A stretch of DNA of 64,000 nt from Gudongella sp046224405 (GTDB lineage Bacteria > Bacillota > Clostridia > Tissierellales > Tissierellaceae): positions 1-64,000 of the forward strand of contig NZ_JBJXRK010000002.1 in assembly GCF_046224405.1 (NCBI RefSeq), in the 5' to 3' direction. The notes below the pieces were generated by a model. It searched no databases and was not told where the DNA came from. It saw only the letters and a program-made list of their open reading frames with translations. This document shows positions 43,821 through 51,969 of this stretch, piece after piece (within the stretch, counting starts at the first letter, position 1; each line of letters begins with the position of its first letter). The translations under genes and the position numbers were made by a program.

Positions 43821-44912
43821 TCATTCATTATCCAATCCTTTAAATCTCTTCTGTATGTTGTGTGCAAGAAGCATTATCACAAATGCCCAGGCCATTCCAA
43901 AAACAAAAGCAATCGCTCCCGTTATGGCTGTAAATGTCATATCTTCAGTCTTGGTGGATGTTCTATACAGGGAGATTCCCGAATAGAACAACAAAGCGCC
44001 AAGTGCTCCAAATGGTATGATCAATTCCAGATGCGGTGTGGCAAAAAGTACTGCCACCACCAAAAGTACTACTCCGGATATTAAATTGGACCCACCGGTT
44101 CTTGCCCCAAACCTGTATTGTGCCACAAGGCCCCCTGCGCCGTGGCACATTGGAAATCCCCCAAAAGGAGCAGAGAGGAGGCACATTGCACTCATGCTAA
44201 GAAGCAACTGCTTTTCCTTAACCTTCCTGTCAAGGAGGTCTGTTATGAGCAGAGCCGTTGCAAGAACAGCATTTCCAATGGTTAGGGCAATCTGTGGAAG
44301 TGTTCCTTTCACAATCCCATTAATCATTGAACCAGCATCCGGTATCATAAGTTCAGGCATGGTCATCATTGATATTTCAGGTGCACCAAAGCGAAAAATC
44401 CCAACCGTTATCCCCAGTGCAAATACAATAAGGGCTGAAATATCCAGTCTAGTTGATTTAGCATAGAATATTACTATGAGCATAGAGATCACACCCATAA
44501 TGGGGTCACCCCAAATCATCTTGATTGCCTGCCAACCAAGGGTTAATGCCAGACCAAACTGTATGCCTCTGATCAGGCGAGTAGGCATTATTCTCTTTAT
44601 CCAGCCCATCAGGCCAGTTGAGGCAATTAAAAGAAGGATTATTCCCATTCCTATACCCGCGCCTGCTATTTCAGCCGAAGACAGTCCCTCTGCTATTGCA
44701 ACCACACCTATTGCCTTCATGGGCTCCACAGGCATTGGCATTTTATAGTACAGCCCTGTCCCAAAATATGCAAGTGCAAAAAAGAAAAGCATCCTGGACA
44801 GGTCCATATCAGTGGCTACCGATACACCTACCACAATGGGTAACAATGTCCCAAAATCCCCCAGAGCCCCTGCAATCTCATCCAATGTAAACCTAAAATC
44901 CTTCTCTCTCAT
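43821..44912 (-). CDS. MOT1/SulP-like molybdate (or sulfate) transporter
   Basis: 363 residues, about ten hydrophobic helices. The signatures GALGDFGTLLP in the first helix and FPMCHGAGGLVAQYRFGARTGG near residue 255 are those of the MOT1 molybdate-transporter family. The ATG at 44912 follows AGGAG. Divergent from a molbindin gene, with a ModE-type box between them. This supports molybdate rather than sulfate as substrate. A second, non-ABC uptake route beside tupABC. Confidence 0.85.
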   Translation of the reverse strand: MREKDFRFTLDEIAGALGDFGTLLPIVVGVSVATDMDLSRMLFFFALAYFGTGLYYKMPMPVEPMKAIGVVAIAEGLSSAEIAGAGIGMGIILLLIASTGLMGWIKRIMPTRLIRGIQFGLALTLGWQAIKMIWGDPIMGVISMLIVIFYAKSTRLDISALIVFALGITVGIFRFGAPEISMMTMPELMIPDAGSMINGIVKGTLPQIALTIGNAVLATALLITDLLDRKVKEKQLLLSMSAMCLLSAPFGGFPMCHGAGGLVAQYRFGARTGGSNLISGVVLLVVAVLFATPHLELIIPFGALGALLFYSGISLYRTSTKTEDMTFTAITGAIAFVFGMAWAFVIMLLAHNIQKRFKGLDNE

Positions 44913-45009
44913 TTTCTTCACTCCTGACTGGTCATATTAGGTTAAATAAATTGTTTGCCTTAGAGTTTTCCTGAATGTATTTTATCAAAAATTCACAGGG
45001 TTGAATACC

Positions 45010-45033
45010 CGTTATGTTTATGGGTATATAACG
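45010..45033. promoter_or_regulatory. ModE-type operator, molbindin/MOT1 region
   Basis: A 24-bp element with perfect CGTTAT...ATAACG ends. E. coli ModE sites have the same ends and length as I remember them. It overlaps the -10-like TATATA (45025-45030) whose -35 TTGAAT is at 45001-45006 for the molbindin gene, so binding should repress. Confidence 0.8.
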
Positions 45034-45056
45034 TACAAAATCTAAGGAGGGATTCT

Positions 45057-45269
45057 ATGAATTTAAGCGCTAAGAACCAATTTAAAGGAACCATTACCAA
45101 TATCACTGAAGGAGTTGTGACTGGTATTGTAACTGTAGATATCGGTGGAGGAAACATTGTAACATCCTCCATAACCATGGACTCCATCAAATCCCTTGAC
45201 CTAAAGGTGGGCAAGGAAGTTGTTGCCTTGGTGAAGGCTTCAAATGTAATGATAGGATTAAATGATTAG
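45057..45269 (+). CDS. Molbindin (Mop-domain molybdate-binding protein)
   Basis: 70 residues forming one TOBE/Mop domain: SAKNQFKGTITNITEG and VKASNVMIGL are family landmarks. Such proteins assemble into hexamers that store or buffer molybdate or tungstate in the cytoplasm. AAGGAGGG before the ATG. Next to MOT1 and the ModE-like regulator. Confidence 0.93.
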   Translation: MNLSAKNQFKGTITNITEGVVTGIVTVDIGGGNIVTSSITMDSIKSLDLKVGKEVVALVKASNVMIGLND

Positions 45270-45310
45270 GAAGCTACCATTCTAATTTCGCCAATCGAGA
45301 ATATGAGAGA

Positions 45311-45346
45311 GACCTTGGACTTGATTTTGATGCCAAGGTCTTTTTT
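45311..45346 (+). terminator. Terminator of the molbindin gene
   Basis: An 8-bp stem GACCTTGG/CCAAGGTC followed by six T; the T-run touches the stop codon of the convergent regulator gene. Confidence 0.85.
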
Positions 45347-46493
45347 AGTCAATCAAATTAAAGTATGGGTGCTTCCCTTCATCTTCTGAAAATCCTCCTA
45401 TTATACCTCTGCCTTCTGAACCACTCATCCAATTTATAAACTTCTTAGCCTCTGTGTACTTGATCGCTTCTTCCGGGCGCCTTCTAACGGCTATGGCAGA
45501 GAATATGTTATCAAGCTTTGGATCAAGACCATCCTTGTTCCCTGCATAGACCTTTAACTCATTACTATATGCTGAAAGCTTGTAGCTTGTTGAATCCACA
45601 AGGGTATATGCTGATTCCTCATATGCTCTTCCAAGGCAATCCATATTGCTGGCAATGCTGCCGCCGATGGTTATATTTCTTTTTTCCGGAGGAATTTCTG
45701 CGCTATTCCAAATTTCAAGCTCCTTCTCATGGGTTCCTGAACTGTCCCCTCGGCTTATGAAGACGGATTTTGTCAATGCAATCTGTCGGAAAAACACCTC
45801 TACTCCGGCTTCCTCTTTTAAATACTTTAACCCCGCGGGATCAGATTCCGGTCCAACCAGATAGTACCTGTTTGCCATGATTTTTCTTCTATAAACCCCA
45901 AAGCTTTGAGACATGAAATCATCTTCCTCCATGGGGCTATGAACAAATACCAAGTCAACACCTCCTGATCTTGCAATTTGAAGGGCCTTGCCACTACCAA
46001 CGGCAATATGCCTGACAAGTGTCCCCGTCTTTAGGAAATATTCCTTTTCCAGTGCATCCATAAGCCCTGTTTCTATGGGTTCCATTGTACTTGCCATCAA
46101 GAGGTACCTGAAGTAATTACCGTCCTCGGCATTCTGATCTTTTCCTTGGTCATCAACCTTATTTTTTATAAGTGCGGTCAGTTGGCTGTCAACAGAATCT
46201 CTGATGGCATGATAATGCTCAAGCATATCCATCCCTTCTTCGGTCAGGGTAGCCCCTCCACCTTCGGCACCTCCAACCTTCTTGTCCAGGAGCTTTATCC
46301 CTAGAAAATCTTCAGTATCGTTTATAAGTCCCCATGCATAACGATAGGATATCTTCATATCTGTGGCAGCCTTTGAGATGGAACCCTCCCTCTCAATGTT
46401 CTCAAGCAATAGGAAAAGCTTATCCGTTGAAATCTGTTTCTTGTTCTTGAGCTGTATGTATAGCTGAAATCCATCCAGTTGGTCGCTGTCCAT
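45345..46493 (-). CDS. ModE-type HTH fused to a TupA-like oxyanion-binding domain
   Basis: 382 residues. The first 100 or so are the ModE/LysR winged HTH (SISKAATDMKISYRYAWG, then the ModE hallmark VGGAEGGGATLTEEG). The rest (about 130-382) is a substrate-binding-protein domain with SRGDSSGTHEKELEIW, nearly the same as SRGDNSGTHIMELSLW in the adjacent TupA. There is no signal peptide, so it is a cytoplasmic one-component sensor. It lies between two ModE-type operators, divergent from tupABC. It probably represses tungstate and molybdate uptake when the oxyanion is bound. The classic ModE TOBE ligand domains are absent. Confidence 0.9.
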   Translation of the reverse strand: MDSDQLDGFQLYIQLKNKKQISTDKLFLLLENIEREGSISKAATDMKISYRYAWGLINDTEDFLGIKLLDKKVGGAEGGGATLTEEGMDMLEHYHAIRDSVDSQLTALIKNKVDDQGKDQNAEDGNYFRYLLMASTMEPIETGLMDALEKEYFLKTGTLVRHIAVGSGKALQIARSGGVDLVFVHSPMEEDDFMSQSFGVYRRKIMANRYYLVGPESDPAGLKYLKEEAGVEVFFRQIALTKSVFISRGDSSGTHEKELEIWNSAEIPPEKRNITIGGSIASNMDCLGRAYEESAYTLVDSTSYKLSAYSNELKVYAGNKDGLDPKLDNIFSAIAVRRRPEEAIKYTEAKKFINWMSGSEGRGIIGGFSEDEGKHPYFNLID

Positions 46494-46606
46494 TTAACTC
46501 ACCCCTTATGAATCCTTTTATTTGATTCTATGCCATTTAGTCACTAAAATCAATAGCACGCCCATGAGTTTTAATCTCATGCAAATTTATGAAAATAACC
46601 ACCATT

Positions 46607-46630
46607 CGTTATGCTTTGATTGACATATCG
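46607..46630. promoter_or_regulatory. ModE-type operator upstream of tupABC
   Basis: 24 bp with CGTTATG and CATATCG ends, 6 of 7 symmetric positions and the same length as the element at 45010-45033. It overlaps the -35 hexamer at 46620-46625. A separate palindrome CATGAG-N7-CTCATG lies at 46563-46581. The remainder of the 432-bp gap is the riboswitch leader. Confidence 0.7.
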
Positions 46631-46648
46631 GTTTGTATTAATTATAAT
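46620..46648 (+). promoter_or_regulatory. Consensus promoter of the tupABC leader
   Basis: TTGACA (46620-46625), exactly 17 bp, TATAAT (46643-46648). The predicted start near 46655 gives a leader of about 270 nt before tupA. Confidence 0.88.
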
Positions 46649-46673
46649 TACAAGTAATTAAACGAGTATTTGC

Positions 46674-46780
46674 ATGCTCCGAGTCCTTGTTTCTAAAGCA
46701 ATACCATGCCATGAATCAAAGACCGGCAGGGTAATATGGGAAACCGTATTGCCTCCCATTGCGGAAAGGAGAGTGTTTGG
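46674..46780 (+). ncRNA. Candidate Moco/Tuco riboswitch upstream of tupABC
   Basis: Contains CTCCGAG, TTTCTAAAGCA, ATGCCATGAA, AGGGTAA, GGGAAACC, GCCTCCCATT and GGAAAGGAG, block for block like the moeA leader. CTCC at the 5' end can pair with GGAG at the 3' end. It is followed by an intrinsic terminator, so it would control transcription of tungstate uptake by sensing tungsten or molybdenum cofactor. A tungsten preference is inferred from the downstream genes. Confidence 0.78.
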
Positions 46781-46812
46781 CATTGTAGATCAATATTGCC
46801 TTCATTTGACAC

Positions 46813-46843
46813 AACTCCTTTTATTATACTCAGGAGTTTTTTT
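46813..46843 (+). terminator. Attenuator terminator in the tupABC leader
   Basis: Stem AACTCCT/AGGAGTT with a 12-base loop, followed by a T run. About 80 bp before the tupA start. Confidence 0.82.
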
Positions 46844-46925
46844 ATCGGAGGTGATAATCCAGAAATTTGAGCCATTCATCCTTTTCAAGATCACAAAAAC
46901 AAGCTAAAATTAAGGAGATGATCAT

Positions 46926-47831
46926 GTGAAATTCAACAAATTAAACCTATTGATTTTACTTATTCTACTTACATTGCCTTTGGTTACAGCCTGCAGCAAT
47001 GGATCAGAACCAGCTCCGGCTGAGGAGCCTGCACCAGTTGAAGAACCTGAGGCTGCTGACGAATACGAAGAGCTCACAAACACTGAGCTTATACTGGCTA
47101 CCACAACAAGTACGGAAAACAGCGGATTGCTGGATTTCATCCTGCCAATCTTCAATGAGATGTTTGGTATTGAGACCAAGGTTGTAGCAGTTGGGACAGG
47201 CGCAGCCCTCCAGATGGGCGTTGACGGGGAGGCGGATGTGATCCTTGCCCATGCAAAGGCCAATGAGGAAGAACTTGTAGCCAATGGAGATACTCTAGAA
47301 AGATTTGATGTTATGTATAATGACTTCATTATAGTTGGACCTCCATCGGATCCAGCAGGTCTTTCAGAGAACGCACCAGCTGATGTAAATGCCGGCTATG
47401 CATTGATAGCTGAGAATCAAGCTCCCTTTGTATCAAGAGGAGACAATTCAGGAACCCATATAATGGAGCTTTCATTATGGGAGTCCTCAGGTGTTGGAGC
47501 GCCTTCAGAAGATTGGTATGTTGAGGCTGGTCAGGGAATGGGTGATGTTATCCTGATGGCCAGTGAAATGGAAGCATACACAATGACTGACAGGGCAACC
47601 TACCTTGCAATGAAGGATGATGTGGAGCTTGATATCGTACTGGAAGGTGACGAGACTCTTTTCAACCAATACGGAGTCATGGCTGTAAATCCTGACAAGG
47701 GAGATCATATAAACTATCCAGCAGCAGAAAGATTCGTAGACTGGATATTGGCACCAGAAACTCAGGAATTAATAGCAGAGTTTGGTGTTGAGGAATACGG
47801 TGAGCCGCTTTTCTTCCCAAACGCTAAATGA
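46926..47831 (+). CDS. tupA: Tungstate ABC transporter substrate-binding lipoprotein
   Basis: 301 residues from GTG 46926 (AAGGAG at 8 nt; the ATG two bases earlier reads straight into TGA). A signal peptide with lipobox TACS, then a Pro/Glu-rich tether. The mature part begins with ILATTTSTENSGLLD, the TupA oxyanion-binding motif, and has SRGDNSGTH. Binds tungstate outside the membrane. First of tupABC. Selectivity for tungstate over molybdate is a family property; it was not tested here. Confidence 0.93.
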   Translation: MKFNKLNLLILLILLTLPLVTACSNGSEPAPAEEPAPVEEPEAADEYEELTNTELILATTTSTENSGLLDFILPIFNEMFGIETKVVAVGTGAALQMGVDGEADVILAHAKANEEELVANGDTLERFDVMYNDFIIVGPPSDPAGLSENAPADVNAGYALIAENQAPFVSRGDNSGTHIMELSLWESSGVGAPSEDWYVEAGQGMGDVILMASEMEAYTMTDRATYLAMKDDVELDIVLEGDETLFNQYGVMAVNPDKGDHINYPAAERFVDWILAPETQELIAEFGVEEYGEPLFFPNAK

Positions 47832-47879
47832 TTATGATTTTGACACATAGCAAAGCAATTTAACTTTACGATATGGATG

Positions 47880-47897
47880 CTGCCCCTTTCGGGGCAG
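47880..47897 (+). promoter_or_regulatory. tupA-tupB intergenic stem-loop
   Basis: CTGCCCC-TTTC-GGGGCAG without a T-run. Probably an mRNA stabiliser allowing more TupA than membrane subunits. Confidence 0.6.
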
Positions 47898-47913
47898 TAT
47901 TAAGGAGTTTTTT

Positions 47914-48603
47914 ATGGATAACTTTGTAAGTGGATTTAAGGATGCATTTCAGCTAATAATCACTCTGGACCCTGAATTCTTTGAAATAGTAAGACTGTCA
48001 ATGGTTGTGTCCCTTACAGCCACCTTACTTGCTGCAATCTTCGCGATACCATTTGGCACGTGGCTGGGAATAAAGGAATTTCCAGGAAAAAGAATTCTGG
48101 TAAGGATAATCTATACCCTAATGAGCATGCCGCCTGTAGTAATAGGATTGGTTCTTTTTCTGCTGTTCCTTAGAAATGGACCATTGGGAGAATTCAGGTT
48201 AAACTTCACTGCAACGGCAATGATTATAGCCCAATTTGTTCTTGTAACACCAATCATAACAGGCGTGGTATTCAATGGAACCAAGGAGAGGGGTCCTGAT
48301 ATTCAAGCTCTTGCCAGAACCATGGGGGCAAGTCCTATCCAAACGGTTTGGCTCTTAATAAGGGAAATGAGGATAAATATCCTTTCAGCTGTTGTTACTG
48401 GCTACGGCAGAGCAATGTCTGAGGTAGGTGCAGTCATGGTGGTTGGCGGAAACATCAAAGGCCACACCAGAATCATGACAACCACCATTGCAATGCTTAG
48501 AAATATGGGTGAGTACTCCCTTGCCATTGCAACTGGAATTGTCCTATTGCTGATATCCTTTCTAATAAATTCACTACTATATCATTGGCAACAGGAGCGT
48601 TGA
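47914..48603 (+). CDS. tupB: Tungstate ABC transporter permease
   Basis: 229 residues, five hydrophobic helices, and the EAA loop region ARTMGASPIQTVWLLIREM that docks the ATPase. Overall layout matches TupB/WtpB-type permeases. Placed between the binding protein and the ATPase genes. Confidence 0.93.
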   Translation: MDNFVSGFKDAFQLIITLDPEFFEIVRLSMVVSLTATLLAAIFAIPFGTWLGIKEFPGKRILVRIIYTLMSMPPVVIGLVLFLLFLRNGPLGEFRLNFTATAMIIAQFVLVTPIITGVVFNGTKERGPDIQALARTMGASPIQTVWLLIREMRINILSAVVTGYGRAMSEVGAVMVVGGNIKGHTRIMTTTIAMLRNMGEYSLAIATGIVLLLISFLINSLLYHWQQER

Positions 48604-48604
48604 T

Positions 48605-49312
48605 ATGAATATTACAATCGACTCACTTACAAAAAAATATAATGACAAGTCAGTTTTGGATATACCTGAGATGGAATTTCAAGAGGGTTGCCTATGGGGC
48701 ATTCTTGGTCCAAACGGTTCTGGCAAGACCACTTTGGTCAGAATTGTAGCGGGAATACTTGATTCCTGCTCAGGAAATGTACTATATCAGGGTGACAAGT
48801 ACAGCGACTCAATTAAGAAGGCTATGACTCTTGTATTTCAGAGGCCATACCTTATAAGGTCCACAGTATATGAAAACATAGCCTACCCCTTGCGAATCAG
48901 AGATATCAATGAGCAAGAGGTTTCCTCCAGGGTGAATGAACTTATAGAATCCTTTAGGATCCAATCCATCCGTGATCAAAAGGCCTGGACCCTTTCCGGG
49001 GGAGAAGCCCAGAAGGTTGCACTTGCAAGGGCTCTTGTGTTTAAACCGAGAATTCTTATTCTCGATGAACCCACATCAAACATTGACCCTGAATCCATCA
49101 TGCTACTGGAAGAAAGGATTCTTGATTACTACAGAAAAGAGAAGCCAACAATACTCATGGTCACACACAATATCCAGCAGGCCAAAAGGCTTTGCAACCG
49201 GATTGCATTTATGAACGAGGGGAAGATAATCGATAGTGGTAGTCCATCGGAGATCTTTGGACCTGGTGCCATACCAAAAATAAAGGAATTCATAAAAAAA
49301 GGATTGATTTAG
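48605..49312 (+). CDS. tupC: Tungstate ABC transporter ATPase
   Basis: 235 residues: Walker A GPNGSGKTT, Q-loop VFQRPYLIRS, signature LSGGEAQKVALARAL, Walker B ILDEPTSNID, H-loop VTHN. There is no C-terminal TOBE domain, so no direct molybdate feedback of the ModC type. Starts 1 bp after the tupB stop. Confidence 0.93.
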   Translation: MNITIDSLTKKYNDKSVLDIPEMEFQEGCLWGILGPNGSGKTTLVRIVAGILDSCSGNVLYQGDKYSDSIKKAMTLVFQRPYLIRSTVYENIAYPLRIRDINEQEVSSRVNELIESFRIQSIRDQKAWTLSGGEAQKVALARALVFKPRILILDEPTSNIDPESIMLLEERILDYYRKEKPTILMVTHNIQQAKRLCNRIAFMNEGKIIDSGSPSEIFGPGAIPKIKEFIKKGLI

Positions 49313-49316
49313 CAAT

Positions 49317-49348
49317 AACCCCCTCCTGGTTGTTTTCAGGAGGGGGTT
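49317..49348 (+). terminator. Terminator of tupABC
   Basis: A 12-bp stem AACCCCCTCCTG/CAGGAGGGGGTT with an eight-base loop, then CTTT. Confidence 0.8.
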
Positions 49349-49364
49349 CTTTAGGGTGTACCTG

Positions 49365-50042
49365 CTATACTCTTTCAATTCTCCAATCAATTGGCTCCAT
49401 AGCATTTGACTTGAGAAATTCATTTGTCCTTGAAAATGGTCTGGAGTCGAAGAATCCCCTGTATGCAGCCAAAGGACTTGGGTGGGGGGACTTGATTATG
49501 TGATGCCTGCCATTATCTATCATCTTTTCCTTTGATATCGCCTGGCTTCCCCAAAGGATAAACACCATGGGCTTTTCCCTTTCATTGAGAAGCTGAATTA
49601 TCCTGTCCGTGAATATTTCCCATCCCTTGTTTTTGTGGGAATTTGCCATACCGGCCCTTACAGTCAAAACTGTATTGAGCATAAGGACACCCTCCCTTGC
49701 CCACTTTTCCAGATAGCCATGATTGGGGATTTCATATCCCAAATCATGCCTCAGTTCCTTGTAGATGTTTACAAGTGAAGGAGGAGGAGCAATTCCATGC
49801 TTTACACTGAAGCAAAGCCCATGGGCCTGTCCAGGTCCGTGGTAGGGGTCCTGCCCCAATATCACAGCCTTCACATCATTGTAATCTGTGTAGTGAAGGG
49901 CATTGAAAATGCTGTGCTTGTCCGGATATATGGTTTTGGTCTTGTATTCCTGGATCAGAAACTCTCTCAGGTCCATGTAGTAATCCTTTTCCATCTCATC
50001 ATGGAGCAGTTCCTGCCAGCTGTTTTCAAATATTTTCTTCAT
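49365..50042 (-). CDS. ung: Uracil-DNA glycosylase
   Basis: 225 residues, family 1: water-activating GQDPYHGPGQAHGLCFSV and the DNA-intercalating SPHPSPLAAYRGFF. Removes uracil from DNA. GGGGTG before the ATG. Eleven base pairs after alr, and part of the same minus-strand run as the radical-SAM pair. Confidence 0.97.
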   Translation of the reverse strand: MKKIFENSWQELLHDEMEKDYYMDLREFLIQEYKTKTIYPDKHSIFNALHYTDYNDVKAVILGQDPYHGPGQAHGLCFSVKHGIAPPPSLVNIYKELRHDLGYEIPNHGYLEKWAREGVLMLNTVLTVRAGMANSHKNKGWEIFTDRIIQLLNEREKPMVFILWGSQAISKEKMIDNGRHHIIKSPHPSPLAAYRGFFDSRPFSRTNEFLKSNAMEPIDWRIERV

Positions 50043-50052
50043 AATTCACCCC

Positions 50053-51216
50053 TTAGATCTCCAGGAGATAATCCACCACCTCAGGTACTCGTCTTTCCTT
50101 TACATAAACTCTTGGCAGTCTCTTGGTGAGCATGCATAGTACCGAAGCGGGTATCTGCCCTATCTGGTCTGCAATTTCCTCTATCGTAATCTGCTCCCCA
50201 CCTTGGCTTCCCATAAGTACGGCTTCATCTCCCCGCTTTACATCCATACCTGTTACATCAAGCATTAGCTGGTCCATGCATATTTTCCCGATTATCGGTA
50301 CCCTTTTACCGTTTACAAGGGCAATTCCCTTGTTGCTCAAATCCCTGCTCCAGCCATCTGCGTACCCTACGGGGACAGTAGCCACCTGGGTCCTGGAATT
50401 TGCTTCAAAGGTCAATCCATAGCTTACCTTCTCTCCCTCTTCGATGGTCTTTACGTGGGATATCTGAGCCTTAAGGCTTATGCAGGGCTTAAGGGGCAGG
50501 GTTTCCCGCTTTGCTTCTGGGTAGGGATATATTCCATAGAGTATAATCCCTGCCCTGACCATATCCAGTCCAAATTGTGGAAAATTCATGATGGCAGCAC
50601 TGTTGCTGACATGCTTTACCGGTATGTCTATGTTCCTTTCATAAAGCATCCTGCAAAAACTCCTGAATTTAGACATTGACCGCTCTGTGTATTCATGATC
50701 GTCATCTGCCGCCGGAAAATGTGTAAACATTCCTTCAATGATGACGTTATCCATTTCCTTTATCCTTTCCACAGCCTTAAGGGTATTTTCATCCGGCAAG
50801 AATCCAAGGCGGTTCATTCCTGTTTCAATCTTTAGATGAATCACCGCATCCTTATTTAGTGATTTTGCTACCTTTGCAAAATGCTCTGCCTGTTCCTCAA
50901 GATAGACAGTGAGCCTTACTCCCCATTCTATTGCATTCTCCGCGAGATAATCTGGTGTGTAGCCCATTACCAGTACCTGGGCATGTGGAGAGTGATTCTT
51001 TATGTGAATGGCTTCTGAGAGATGTGCCACCCCAAATCTCTTTACTCCAAGGTCCATAAGTTCCCTTACTATTGCTGCAGCTCCATGTCCATATGCATCA
51101 GCCTTTACCACCGCCATTATGTCCGCTGTGTCCCTTACAAGCTTTCTGATTTCTTTGTAATTGAAGTGGAGATTATCAAGGTCAATCTCCAGCCATGCAG
51201 GTCTTGTCAAATCCAT
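50053..51216 (-). CDS. alr: Alanine racemase
   Basis: 387 residues; N-terminal barrel with the PLP lysine in AVVKADAYGHG, and the C-terminal beta domain with the catalytic Tyr region (KVSYGLTFEA) and ICMDQLMLDVT. Makes D-alanine for peptidoglycan. Starts 3 bp after the preceding gene. Confidence 0.96.
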   Translation of the reverse strand: MDLTRPAWLEIDLDNLHFNYKEIRKLVRDTADIMAVVKADAYGHGAAAIVRELMDLGVKRFGVAHLSEAIHIKNHSPHAQVLVMGYTPDYLAENAIEWGVRLTVYLEEQAEHFAKVAKSLNKDAVIHLKIETGMNRLGFLPDENTLKAVERIKEMDNVIIEGMFTHFPAADDDHEYTERSMSKFRSFCRMLYERNIDIPVKHVSNSAAIMNFPQFGLDMVRAGIILYGIYPYPEAKRETLPLKPCISLKAQISHVKTIEEGEKVSYGLTFEANSRTQVATVPVGYADGWSRDLSNKGIALVNGKRVPIIGKICMDQLMLDVTGMDVKRGDEAVLMGSQGGEQITIEEIADQIGQIPASVLCMLTKRLPRVYVKERRVPEVVDYLLEI

Positions 51217-51219
51217 AAT

Positions 51220-51969
51220 CTAATCCCCCTTCTCAATAAGATTCTTCCAGTATCTCACAGGCATATATGCCCTTTGCTGACGTGTGTTTCTTCTACTTTG
51301 TATGGTGGCGCTCCTGTAGTACTCCCTCCACATGTCCTGGTATCCTTCCTCTTCCTCACACAGAACCATTGTTTCTGGTCTCACTATGTTTCTGATGGTC
51401 CACTCCCGGGTGTCGTAAAATACTGCTACACCTCTCTTAATGTCATGAATTATCCATCTCTCCGAGGGGATTCTTTCCACGAAGTGAGGAGCCAAAAGCG
51501 AAACCACATTATGGTCAGGCTCAACCTGTGAGTAGAATATTCCATTCTGCAGCTTCTTGAACCTTACAAGTCCCAAAAGCCTATGCACCTCCAGCCTAAC
51601 CTTGTGATATATCTCCTCCAGGTCCCTAACGGCTGGATTGGTCTGATAATCATCAATTTCTCCACCGATCCTGAATCCTTCCCTTAAGTATCCTAAGATA
51701 ATTATACCACTATCCTCCATATCTGAAAGATAAACATTGTATATCCTTCTTAGGGAAGACTGGGAAATCTTCTCCTGAACGGCATTGTAAACCTTGTTCC
51801 ACTTTTCACTATCGGTCTCTATTGCCTTATATGAATATAAAAAATTGGACCCTTCCTCCCAGAAGGGAAGAATGGCCACAGGGTCATCCTTGTCGTAATA
51901 TGCATGATATATAGCTGTAAGAAGTCCTTGGAAGGACCCGTCATACAGATATGCCAGTCTTGATTCCAC
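51220..51969 (-). CDS. TIGR03915/DUF4130-type probable DNA-metabolism protein
   Basis: 249 residues from GTG 51969, GGGGG 8 nt upstream. The start YLYDGSFQGLLTAIYHAYY, the region RIYNVYLSDMED and the end HDIKRGVAVFYDTREW belong to the family that always accompanies a radical-SAM DNA repair/modification-like protein. The first 29 bp lie inside that gene's 3' end, so the two are translationally coupled. Biochemical activity is not known. Confidence 0.85.
   Translation of the reverse strand: MESRLAYLYDGSFQGLLTAIYHAYYDKDDPVAILPFWEEGSNFLYSYKAIETDSEKWNKVYNAVQEKISQSSLRRIYNVYLSDMEDSGIIILGYLREGFRIGGEIDDYQTNPAVRDLEEIYHKVRLEVHRLLGLVRFKKLQNGIFYSQVEPDHNVVSLLAPHFVERIPSERWIIHDIKRGVAVFYDTREWTIRNIVRPETMVLCEEEEGYQDMWREYYRSATIQSRRNTRQQRAYMPVRYWKNLIEKGD

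Noticed and set aside
46840..46907. Leader peptide (GTG start after GGAGG) before tupA
   Set aside because: The 18-codon frame has no codon bias or regulatory codons and starts within the shoulder of the terminator; chance is likely.
49317..49348. ung regulated from the tupABC terminator region
   Set aside because: The hairpin is a plain GC stem and ung is transcribed toward it, so it is only an end signal.
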